Shown here one piece after another: positions 34,691 to 47,000 of a stretch of 64,000 nt of DNA (positions are counted from its first letter, which is position 1; every line of letters begins with the position of its first letter). Below the pieces are notes generated by a model. The model worked only from the letters and a program-made list of their open reading frames with translations, had not been told where the DNA came from and did not search any database. The position numbers and the translations under genes were made by a program. Location: positions 130,858,668 through 130,922,667 of the forward strand of contig NC_082594.1 of NCBI RefSeq assembly GCF_030936135.1. The letters run 5' to 3'. The stretch is from Gavia stellata. Its lineage: Eukaryota; Chordata; Aves; Gaviiformes; Gaviidae.

Positions 34691-37600
34691 CCCAGAATAG
34701 AAAGTCAAATCTGCCTTACTCGGCTTGGAAAGTGGCAAGAATAGGATGGGAGGAAGTTGACTGGATGTGACCTTTCAAAACGGTGTCTGCCAACAGGAAA
34801 GCCAACGCTAAAGGGGAAAAAAAAAGGTTTAAAAAAGTGAAATATTTAAAATTTAATAAAAAAAAAAGAAATCCCGTGAATATCACAGTTTGGGCCATCA
34901 AATAATCAAATAACATTCTCAAAGTTTATTCTTTAGTTGAAGAAGACCCTGGACTTTCTGGCTGGTTTTCTGGGCAGAAAACCGCCCAGGACCTGGCTGG
35001 CTGTGCTGTAGCACTGCAGGCAGGCGGGCGTCTGTCCCAGGACAACGGTGAGACAGAGCACAGCAGCCCACATGTGCCCAGGTGAAAAAAAAGATAAAAA
35101 TACAGCTTTTTGGGCCCTGGGAAACAAAGCACCCTGTCCCCTCTTTCCTGCCCTCCTCCCACATCTCCCCAAAGTGACCAAAAGAGTTTCTGCAGGCTCC
35201 ACAGGCTCCTCCTTGCGTTGCCTGATCCTGGGGCGAGTGGCCCCAACATCGCCCCCGTCCTCCCCGCCAGTCCTCCCTATGTGAGGTTACTCAACTGTGC
35301 GCATGAAAATAACTTGTATGTCCCAGTTTATTATTTCTCCTAAGCGGATGAGCGGGTTGGAGGCTGATCAGAGCAGAGGAGTCTCCTGGTGAGTTCATTC
35401 TTCAAAAGCTCGGGTGGGCTGCTTCTCATTAGGGATTGTTATAGTGCCAAGAGAAAAGAATATTTCTCTCTGGATTCATGTGCACGTCCCTCTACCACTG
35501 TCCTGGAGCTGCTACAGCTGTTCCTCTCTTGGGATTTGCCAGACACAGCAAACCCCGTGCTGTTTAGACTGCACGGGGTGCTGGCAGCTGGAGGTGGAGG
35601 GCTCGGAGCAGCGTGAGCTCCCAGCTGTGCAGCGCTGCCGTGGGCACGACCCCATCTCTCTCGCGGTGCCTGTGTGCGGGCACGTGCTCCATTCACAGAT
35701 GCCGTGGCACATCAAAGAACGACCAAAGAGCCCGGGGGGCTCCTAAACAGCTTTGTTCCTCCCCACCCAAAAAACCCCAAGCCAAAACCCCGAAACCTCC
35801 AAACTTCACGAGGTGTCTGGAGTCAACATGCGTAATTTAATGATGCTGGTTTAAAACTGCCCCGAACCGTGCACTGGGGTGGGGTGCCACTGGAACTGCT
35901 GGCTGCCCCTGCCGTCCTTGCTGGTTGCTCCAGGGTTGCAGTGTATTTCCTCGGGCCAGCTGATGAGCATTGCCTCGGGCCGGGGGTGCGTGGCAAGACC
36001 AGGCTAACAAATTAGTTTTCCATCAGAAAAGCTTGCTGCTGACTTTGCGGTGTATTTTCCACAGGTGTAAGGACTGGTTCTAGTTCTCCTGCTTGCTGCC
36101 TAGCTGGATCAGTAAAACAACTTGCATCCAACAGCAAACACCCTTCCAACCCAGGTGTTTTCCTGTTGCGCTTTGAGCCCCTTGGAAATGGGCCACCGGA
36201 GGATGGAGCAATGGGGTTTGCAGGGGGGGCAGCCCCAGAATCTGCTTTTAGCGACTCACTTTGAAGGCTTATCGCTAATTGTGAAATATTTCTGTGCTGT
36301 TGCTTCTGTAATTACTATTTAACTAGTTTTGCTCACTAATGATAGCAATGATGATCACAGCGTGTAGAGTGAAACATTTAAATGTGATGCGGCGGAGGAG
36401 AACATGCCTAACTACATCGATGGCTCCGAAAATGTCTAAAAGGGCATCTTGCTCACGGCCACTCCATCTGCACAAACTCCGCCATCTTCTTCGGGTCTCG
36501 GTACGCTCGGTTGTACCGAGTACCCATCCCACGCCCCTGGGCTCTGCTGTCCCGGCCTGGCACATCAGCAAGTCCCGCTGATGGCTGCTACTGCACCAGC
36601 CAGGCTGCAGAACATTTCTACGTATTGTGCTTTGGGGTCTAAAATCTTATTTTTTAAAAAAATATTCCTGGATTATTCCCTCGAAAATGCTTTGGTATAC
36701 TGCTGTTAACAGATTTAAGTTCAAAGAGACCCTCAAGTGCAAATGAAGCTACCGAGGTAGGACGTGAAATGTTTTTCCTTTAACATAACTACTTAATTAG
36801 GACCTGCCAAAAGAAGCTATCTTACCGTTACCGTAAAATATGTTTGCATTTTTGAAATGCAGGTATACAATGCTCTTGTCTGGTCTCATAACAGAGCAGC
36901 TCTTCTGCTTAGCGGTCTTTCTTATGGCTCTGGACTTACAGAAATTCTTGTTTAATGTTACTGTTCTGACCACGCTGTTGACCACCAGCTGGTCTCTGCT
37001 CAGTAACATCTTACCAAGTTCACATTCCATACTGACTGTGTGTACGAGCTTCTGGATGTGTTTTCATCACAAACCATGTTCCTGAAATGTCATACTGTCC
37101 AGCCACCTTTGGAAGGGCCCTCTGAAGTCCACTGGGAACAGAGAAAGGGGATTGCCCGTGGGGCACAACGCCGAGCACTTTCGGGGAGATTTTCAGCTAC
37201 GCCCAGCAGTTTTCTGTCTGGTTTTTCCCCCCTTGCAGACTCAAAGGGTTTGATGGGCATCGTCTGATCAGGCTTTACTTAGCGATGGCGGCAGATTCAA
37301 GTGATCTCAGGGTCTGAGGTTTCTTTCTCCACTCTTCTGTGCTTGGCTGAGCACTTGCCAGGCTGGTTCAGTGACTCTCTTTTGGAATCTCCTGTTGCTG
37401 GCTTATCTCCGAGTCCTTGCAGCTTGCTGAGGAGGTGGCCCAAAGACTTCTAGGAACTCCTGAATCCGCATCGGATGTATGCGACTCTGAGGGCAGGGTT
37501 TGGTTACACTGAGCCTGTTACTGCTCCTGGCTGCTACTGAGTAGGTTCATTTGCTGTGGACCCACCTGCCCCAAACCGCACACTTTCTCTTGTGTGCTTC

Positions 37601-40600
37601 TGCCACTTCCCTTGCATTCGATCCAGCAGGCACATGGTGGCTCGCTGCTCCGATAGAAACCCAACTCAGCAAGATCCAGTGAAGAGGATGCCAACGGATC
37701 AGCGAGCCAGAGGACTAGCAGAACAGAGCTAACACCCACCCACCAGCCAAGGGGCCACTTGCACCTTCCCTGTGACGATGTTGTTAGTCTTTGATATGCA
37801 AAGCCACCTTCAAAATGCCCTTCCTGGGCAGACAGGGTAACATCTTACTTGTGAATAAGCAAACCTGTTCAGATGATGTAAATACGGCTTTTCCTGCCAA
37901 AATATTAGCAATGCCTGAGCGTGTCCAAGTTGTGACACCAGCCAGCTGCTGTTATTAACATTTTAAACCATGCAAGTTACGGGCTCCTTATTGCGCAAAC
38001 ATTCTGGTGAGAATGTGAAAGAGAGTTTGTGATCAGCTCTTTCTAGGAAATAAGCATGGTAAACTGCATGGACAACACCGGGCATGTTCTGTGGGATGGG
38101 CGCCTAACCCCAGCACAGGACACTCGCATCTGTCTGGTTTCGTGCAGTGTTGCTTTATGGTAGGGGTGAGTTTGTTACAGCCTCATGCTAGAAACCAAAG
38201 CGGTCCTACAAACAAGAGTAAATTGTGAATGATCCTGTTGATAAAGTAACTCTACTTAGCACTACAGCCACATTCGAAACTTCACCTCCACCCCTTTCTT
38301 CAAGCAGAAGGCCGGATTACAGCCCAGTTGGACTAACTACTGGTGTATCCATGTGCCAGGTAAGAACTGCAGCTTGGGCAGCAGCTGAGGTTTATGGTAA
38401 CCATGAAGACCCTCCTACCCAAGGCATTCCCCAGTCATGCCCAGGAACCACCGTTCCTGAAGGTACCAGGCATAGAGGTTTTTATGGGGAAAAGATGCAC
38501 AACACAGGACATCTACTGCTCGGCGACAGGCTGCCCAGTTGGTCCCAGCAGCAGTGGCGAGTACGTCACGCCAAGGCTTCATTAAAAGGTCAACGATTAA
38601 ATCGGTCATTCTCCTTATCAACTACTTAAAAATTGCTTTTCATTGCTTTCTGAAAAAACCCAAACAACCCAGCAAGAGCAAAATAATCATGCTGAGCCTT
38701 TCTTCGGAGTGTTTGCTATTCATGCCAGTTCTCAGAGAGTTACAGGACTTTCCCAAAGGACTGAGATTAAGCCCATCACATTTTCCCACAGCTTCCTTAA
38801 CGGGTGATCTGAAAATCACATACGCAGCTAGCAATTCAGCTGCGGGCACCAGGCAGAGATGAGCCAGGACCACGCTAACACAGACAATGCAGATTTGGTG
38901 TGTACGCTGGCTCTCTAGTCCAGGTGCAGTCTCTCCAGATCATCGCTCCAGGACCTGGCTCAGGCTACTCATGCCATTACTGAATCCCCGCCTACAAAGC
39001 CAGATCTCGCTCCTAAGACCAGTTCCACCCAGAATCATCAGTATTAGAGGAGGACACTGAACTGTTGCTTGATGCCTCAGGCCATCCTCCTTCCACAGCA
39101 CACAAGGGTGGGCATTTAACAATCTTCCTCTTTCTCCTCACCCCCAAAAAAGGGGAGAATAAGACTCCTCCAGTAGACGGGAGGAACGAAGGAGAAGAGG
39201 CTCTGCTGCCTACATCCTCCTTGGAGTAAGAGCTTCTTCTCGTAACATTTTGGTGAAAGTGTTGAGCACACGCTACATTGAGTTTTGCTGCTCTTGTGCT
39301 AACCGCACTGTAATTGCAAGCAGTCCTGCCTCATCTGGACGAGGAATCTGGTTTTCAAGGGAAGCACAGCTGAGAAAGGCTTCAAACAGCATCTGATTAG
39401 CCGATTAAAAACAGATGCTGCGCTGGCAGACAGGCTGCCGTGGATCATCTGATACAATCCCCTTCCCCTCATTTTTGTACATGGTGTCCTTCCAAGCAAA
39501 GCTACCTCCCCCATAGCTATGTCTAAACTGCATTAGGAATCTTGGCATTTTTTCAGTTATACATGTTGTGAATGGTTCTGCCATTTAAAATATTTTAGAG
39601 GGACTGTAGTGTCAAGCAGTTGACTGCGTACCAGAAATCCACCTGGTATTCAAAGGAGGCAGAGGCCACGCTGCAGAGGGCCGGGGGCTGTAGCATTTTC
39701 ATCTCTGCAGTCCTTAAAGCTTTACACAGCACTTTCCCCCCTTCTCCTGCAGGAAAGAGCTCTATCGACTCTGGGACCACAGGAGGAACACCCTCCCCAC
39801 CACCCCACACGCTTTGCTTTAGTCTTAAGTGCATGAGCATCCCAGTACCGAGGCATAAAGCATCTTTCTCTCATTCAACTTTGGAAGGAAACGGCACCTT
39901 GCAGCAGCGGGTTCGCTCGCCTCCCACTGCTCCAGTGTGGCTCAGGGCTGCTTTAGCTCCTCTATATCCTCGTCTTACCCTAGCACAGAGGCTGCACACT
40001 GCTGGTCTATGTGCTCAGTCATTTATCCCTTTAATTCGGGACTGATTCTTTCCCCATGGGAGACTGAAGAAAATCCGGAGGGCCAGTTGCCTTAGGAGTA
40101 CAGGCTAGGTACTGGTGTTCACCCTCCTTTGCACTGGAGGATCACAAATTGAGCCCTTCCAGGTAGACTACATCTTACCCTCTTCCCCAAACGCAGCTGA
40201 AACACTTCCCTTACTCTCCCACGACTGCACTTGCTAACAGAAGTCACTGGGATCAGCTCCTATTTAGCCAGAATCAATGTATTCAGGAATTTCTGTAATA
40301 CGCTTAGAGGAGCAAACAAGTTTCGGATCAGGACTATTCATTCGGGTGCTTGGTCACAGATGCACCGGGAGATTCATCCCAGAGAGGCCAAGGAAAGGGG
40401 ATAACTCCTCTTGCTCTTGTTTTTCAGTTTGACAAAGGAGAAGGGCTGATATCAGCTTGTTCAACAGCAGAACCATCTAAATTAATTTCACATGGAGGCT
40501 CTGGTCTCAGCAGTGGGATGCTAATCCCTCCCAGCCCTACAGCCACAGAAGTGCTCAGGGACAGACCAGGGAGAAGGCCTAATGCGGCACAAAGCTGAGG

Positions 40601-43300
40601 CAACAGAGGCACATACGATAGGAAAAACAAGGTTTTAGACTACTGCTGGGGAAGAGAAGGTGCCAGAGAAATTCAGCAGCTCGGTTTTCATTCTACGATC
40701 TTGTAAGCAGGGGAACACATAAGAAGAGCTCAGCTTCAAGCGTGTGTGGCAAATTCACACCGGCTCAATGGCCTGTAGAAAGCTGATGTTCCAACTTTGC
40801 CCACATTTTTTTTTGCCATTTTCTATTCCCAACAGCATCCAGTTAAGAAACAAGCACAAAACACAACAGGAGGAAGAGAAGCAGCCACTAGATATTTTAC
40901 CTTTCACTGCCTTGGCAGTTGCTTCAACTCTGGCTTGGCGGAATGACAACAGGTAAGCCAAGATACTTTTGAGTCACCTGTCCGTGGTCAGACATCAGCT
41001 TGACAGACTCCGGCTCTTAAAATACCTAATCGCAGTGTCAGCAAGGAAATATAGGATGCTTTCAGAAGAGGTGCAGCTAATGAGTGCCCAAACACCACAT
41101 CTGAGTTTTACTGACAACACCAATGCCACTCTGCTGTCAACAACACGCAGGGAGTTACAATGGGAATAACGACACTCACAATTACGCTAATCACTTCCCT
41201 ATGGAGACTCCCCTTTTGAGGCTGCAGACAGTGTGAAATAGCTTTAAGCACTGCAATAAAACTTCATCAGAACTTTTAATTCTGCAATGACCGCACTGAG
41301 TAGGGGTGTTAAAATGCACAGAGAGTTATGACACACACAGACTGCCTCCCTGGCCTCTTAAAGAGGAAAACATTGTACCCACCCTTAACTAGGGCATGCC
41401 AGTGTTTATCTCAGCTTAAACCAAATACAGTTCAGCTGGTTTAATGCAATTTTTTTGCATATTAGAATTAAACAATTAAACATTTTAATAGCAATGAATA
41501 TCCTGAGCACTTCAATGATTTGTTGGGTTTTTTTTTTTCCACTGGCACATTACATTTAAAAGTCTCCATTAAACAAAATAAATTGGTAAATTGCCACAAC
41601 TCCAGACTCCCTGAAAAATGCAGGATTTTTGCAGCACAATACAGGTCTGTCTTGCCACTGAGATCTGCAAGACTTGGGTAGGAAAAAAAAACCTGAAAGC
41701 AAAGTCTTTCAAGGGAAAAATATACACAATAAGATGCACACTGCCAAGATCTCCCTTTTGCTTTGCAAATGCTCTGGAGGCAGATTCGCACTTCCCTGAG
41801 CCAAGTAATTTCTTAAAATGACTGGACTAGGGTTTGAAAAACGTGCAGACTGAGTCCTAAGAAGAATTGTTTAGATTTTACGACTCTGAGCCATCTGTGA
41901 GCTAAAGGGACAGAAACCATCTAAGAACTGTGAAGCTCAGAGTTCGGTTTTCACAATGTGCTCTGAATCACCTTTAATCTGCCTAGGAAGTGGACACTGG
42001 CTATTCTGCAACAGCCCCGCTGAAAATGCCATGAGTGTGAAAAACACCAGATGCTTACTGGGGGTGGAAAGCTATACAAATCGTTAGAGAAGCATGGAAA
42101 ATTCATTGCTGGCTATAAAAGTCACCAGACAAGGGCAGCTGTAAACAGCTAGGTGAAAAGAGGAGATAGGGACACGTGGTAGCTGCTCTGTATAGACTGC
42201 TGCGATTTCCTTTTCTCAAAAAAACACTAGAAAAGTGCTAGAAGAATCACGTGTGAACGGACCATAAGGTGCAAGAGACCCAAATATTATCACTGAGGTG
42301 GTTTTCCATCGTGCTACAGTTTCCAGCTTTTAGCACCACCTTGGATCTGATAATGAAATCACATAAGGACCCTGGGGGACACTTAAAAAGCAAACCCACT
42401 TGCTTTTCATATGTTTTATAAGCATCACTGTTAAACCCCAGCCAAGTGATTATCTTCATCTGTAAGTGACATACCAACACGCTGAGGATACGTGGACTAT
42501 AAACACATTAAGCCAGGAGGCCAAGGTAGGAAGGAAAGGAAACTCAGCACAGCCCATCTTTCACTGCACTCCGAACTTAGGAAAGCCCAAACTCTCAGAC
42601 TGCAAACACAAATTGTGACATGCAATCAGATGATCAAGACCAAGGGATAAACAGGAAAAAATCCTCCCAACAATTTACAGTATCTTTAAATGGGAGAGAA
42701 ATATCTATTTCCAATCAAGTCAATGGGTGTGAATAGCCGCCTTCTAAGATATATCACGATGACTTTTGCTTATGCTTAAAAAAGGTAGTTATTGCAGAAG
42801 CGGCACAACAAGGAAAACTGAAGTTTGGTAGAGAGAGAGAAGCAGATACAAGTCAGGGCAGGAAAGCAGCTAGAATGAAAACATGAAAATCGCACCACCA
42901 TTTTCATATTCAGTACTGTTGTGACATTTTTCCTACCAGGGATTCCATCTTTCTGTATTTAGGACTGCCATCCCTGATTATGTTTTACAAGGGAGCCTTC
43001 TCCCTCCTCTTTTAGCTTGCCATCGGCAGGCTGAAAAACTTTTCACCTCCAGTTCTGTAAGTACCCTGTGGCTAAGCTCTCTTACATGTACTGTGTCCAT
43101 CAAAAAATCAGTGAGTGTTAGTGCAACAGGAAATAAAAGGGACACTGATATCTCTAAGAAACAATCTCTGCTACCAGAGGTTAGGGTTGGAGGCACCGTT
43201 TCCCCCTCCTCTCCATACATACACGTCAGGCAGATGGCATTCATTTATCATACAAACACATCTGGCCATGTCAAAGGAGAACAACTATAGTTAGAGAAAA
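34691..43300. other. Intergenic DNA downstream of GDAP2, nothing recognised
   Basis: No exon or young repeat is recognised. From about 38.2 kb on, the plus strand becomes A/C-rich. This is the expected skew if transcription from the minus strand (GDAP2 and read-through) extends to about 38 kb. Poly(A)-like TTTAAT (minus ATTAAA) sites occur near 41274 and 41441. An A/T-rich stretch with a T-run lies at 41450-41540. Confidence 0.45.
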
Positions 43301-44011
43301 GAAACCGCAAATGCTTTTCAATTTTATTCTTACTGGGAGGGTAGTGGCATCCTGACATGTCACATCATCCAATGATAACTGACAGGGACTTTATCAAGGC
43401 TCCTGGCTCACCTAACATTTATGGTACCAAGTCTTGCAGTAACCTTGGCTTGGCTGTAGTGCTTTGTTCAGCCTGCTGACATGGCATTCCCAATTCCAGA
43501 CACTTTTGTTGGGTCAAGACCAAAGTAATCAGCACTAACAGAAAGGGAAAGTAATCAGATGTGAAACAGAGACCGTATGATGAGCAACGCGTCAGGCTGG
43601 TACTGCACAATATTTGTACAGACCAGTCAGAAACGGGTATTACAAATGCAGCTGGGAAACAATAATAGTTAAAAACGTGATCAAGTGCTTTTGATGGATT
43701 TCCCAGAAAAGAGAAAGTCTGTTCAGAAATAAATGTAACAGCTTCAAAAGAAAAACAAAATAAAATGCACCTAGTGATCTTTAAATCAACTTTTCCATTG
43801 GATAAATATATTTGAAATAGTTGTACAGTTCACAGTGGCATAAAGTTCTCTGATTGCTTGAGTGCTTGAAAATATCTCATCAGTAAAAAAATACCAGAGC
43901 TGGGGGAGGAAAACCCTCTCTCTGAATTCTGTACATGGGCAAATGCACAGGTTTTGGCAGGCATCAGGTCATTGGATCCATGGGAAACCAGCAGCATGGC
44001 AGGACTGCAGA
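43301..44011 (-). other. GDAP2: GDAP2 3' untranslated region (minimum extent)
   Basis: The sequence follows the GDAP2 stop codon on the minus strand to the first canonical poly(A) signal. The true 3' UTR may be longer. Confidence 0.55.
43323..43328 (-). terminator. GDAP2: Candidate GDAP2 poly(A) signal
   Basis: TTTATT on the plus strand is AATAAA on the minus strand. It is the first such hexamer after the stop codon, about 690 nt downstream. A GT-rich element on the minus strand (ATGTGTTTGTATG) lies about 55 nt further on. Confidence 0.5.
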
Positions 44012-44059
44012 TCACAAGTCAGGGGATGGAGGATAAGAAGAATAGTAAGGCCCATTTTC
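44012..44059 (-). CDS. GDAP2: GDAP2 last coding exon
   Basis: 48 coding bases, ENGPYYSSYPPSPDL and TGA at 44014-44012. Acceptor CATTGCAG. The exon continues into the 3' UTR. Confidence 0.95.
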   Translation of the reverse strand, partial: ENGPYYSSYPPSPDL

Positions 44060-47000
44060 CTGCAATGAGAACAGAATGAGCAGTTGAACAAAAGTCTTCT
44101 CCAGTACACCTTGGTGCAATGGATGATGACACAGAGGCAGAAATAAATAGGTACTCCTGGCTTTGTCTTCCACGAGTACAGTGACTGCCACAATTCACCC
44201 AGGAGAGGACTGTGCTGGTAACAAGGCAAAACCAGGCCTTGGTTTTGCCTCTGTTTTAAGCAAAAAGCGCAGGTTAAAATTTTGCCGTTAAGCCAAAGCT
44301 GTGATGCAAGGAAGCCACAAATGCTAGCACAGCCAGCCATGCAGTTTGAGACAAAGTTGCCTACGCAGACACACACAACTCTGGCTGTCACTTTGTAGTT
44401 CCAGCACATCCTCTTTGGAATGACTTGGCCAATGCAAGCCATATTCATTCCACTATTTGGGTAGAGACCTGGGATGGAGAAGGTAGAGGAGGAAAAGGGA
44501 CCAACACCAAAGGCAAGGCACCCTGCTACAATTCTGTTTTTCCCCACTTTTTTTTTTTTCCCCCTTCCCGTGTGCTTGTTGATACATGGGGCAGGGAAGA
44601 TGAAACAGATAGCATTTTTTTTTTTTTTTTTTTTGCAGTCAGTGTAAGATATATAGCAGGTACATAACATGAATTTTATCTTGCCCACAGGCTCTTAGTA
44701 TGTTTTGTTACAGTTCTTGGCTGAAGAAAGGTAGTCTGCCTTTTACACACATAGGAGACTGCTCTATGAGAAGGGAGCCTGTTTCTTGGCCAAGCCCTCT
44801 ACTTGGACTGATGTAGAAAGAAAATTTAAGAAAATTGTTACTCACAGAAGAAAAGCTAGACTCTCCAGGAACCCTCCTTTTCTTAAGATGTGGAAGTCAG
44901 CCCCTTTAAAGCTCTTGCAGAGCAGAATGCGATACGCAGAAGAACTACATTTAGAAGCAAAGACTGATGCTTGCCACGTGAAGTCACTTACCCTGGCGTC
45001 ATACTCGAGGACAAAAGGGGGGAGATCAATCTGTTCAGGGGGTATGGCTGCGAATAACTGCTGAAGGCTTTCCACATAGTGGACTTTGTCCTTTAGCCCT
45101 GAGACTGTAAAAGTTGTGAAAAACCATGTCGAGACCTGAAAATAAACCCCAACAAAAACAAATGAAGATGGTGCTGTTTCAAAACCTTCGAGTTCAACAT
45201 AATACTCCACAGTTAAAAAGATTGAGTTAAACTTGAAACACTAATATCATGGCAATAACATAACAAAGTCAGGAAGTACATACCACTGACTGCTGGCAAG
45301 CACTGTCTTGAGAGCTTTCAAGCTAGTGTTTCCTGACTCCGCAGTCACTCTTCTCCAACTGCCAGTTTAAGGTCCCTTTCTACTGTACAAGAGTGACAGC
45401 TATCTGCTATTTGTCTTCAAAAAAACATCTGTATAGTGGCACGTTTTCCCTTCCAGTTTAGCCAGCTCAGAATATGACCTATTTGACTATATCTGACGGA
45501 AGCGTTTTCAACTGTCTGCCTTCAAGTTTTCACAGAAAAGGCAATTCAAGGGAGAGAAAGAGAGAGACTTTCAGCTGTTCAAAGGTTCTACTGAAGTCTC
45601 CTCTCTGCTTAGGGTTGGCTGAGTATATCCTTCTCTTTTACCACATTTCTTATCAAAGCCTTATCATCTTATTCTACAAGAATAAGCCTTATAAAGTAAA
45701 ATCTTGTAGATTAAGTTGAAGTTTTACTTTAAGTATAAATACCTCTGTCTCTTTTGGATGTAAACAGGATAAGGAGTTTTTGTTTTGCAAAGGCCAGTAA
45801 GACACCATTGATACTTCTACAAGTTATTAAACATTCCTGTTTAGATTGACTGCACAAGCTTTTACTTTTCAACCCACCTTCTCCAAAATCAAGCACTATA
45901 TTACCTTTTGTTTATTTCTTATCTAGTCTTTTCCTGGCAGATTGAAGGAAAAAGAAAAGATAGTTGTACTTTGCCTGCAGCGAGTTAACAGAAAAGAAGC
46001 AACACCAAAGAAAAGTCTTGAGGAAAGTGGGAGTTTCAAATAAACTAAAACATTAGGTCAATAAAAATGATCTGCCTGAATACAACACTTAAAAAAAGTC
46101 AATGCCTAGAAACTGTCCTGGAATAACTATGCTGCCTCCTCAAAATAGCGTATTTTCATGAGAAATGAACAATGAAAAAGTGAAAAGGAGGTAAAGAACA
46201 GGACAGAACATTTAAGATTGGTTCATTATTTTAAGGGCAGAATTAGAGATTTATGCTAGCAGAAAGCGGGGAGACAGACTATGACTATTATCTATTATTT
46301 ACACTATTTTTCTAACAAGACCTCTTATGAGTGATACTGGATGGCAGCTTAATGTGTGAAAAATACCCTCTCGATCCTGTACCAAAGTAGCATGCATTCC
46401 AAGGTGTATTATGAATGACAATCATGAAATGCAATTGCTACGGATGTTTAATGTATAAAACTCTAATAGGGAATATTTCTGCAGCCATCACGAGAACTGA
46501 TATCAGGAAAAGCAATTTATTTTTCCCCCCTCTCAGTATACAAGCCATTGCAGTTTAACACATCTTACCCAGAAACAGAGAAAAAAGGGAGGGGGCCAAA
46601 AATGTTTCTAGAGAATTTTTCTATTATCTCCATTCTCCATAATCACAAGTTATAGAAACAGTAATACAAGAGCAGTTTCCTTATTGGTCTGGACAGAGAA
46701 CTTTAAATTAAATCAAATCCCTGTTAATGCACTGAAAGTAGAGTAAGTTATACCAGAGCAGTCAAAAAAGTTAAAAATCTAGTTGTCTGCTGAAGTTTTC
46801 CTTCATTTTTCTTGTCCTGCAGTTCTGGATCTGAATAAAAGGCTATCAAAGTCACTCTGCCAAGCTAGAAAACCACAGGCTTAAAGTATCAGATGTCTTT
46901 CCCTCAACAAAACAGCACAACACCGATAAAGGGTCGCCAATCTCTTAATTGGGTCATACCCCAAAGGGAAACTTACTAAGATCTGGGGAATTTTATTACA

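Noticed and set aside
44550-44636. T-runs in the last GDAP2 intron as tails of processed pseudogenes or SINEs
   Set aside because: No recognisable retroposed body on either side and no target-site duplication seen; simple sequence is enough.
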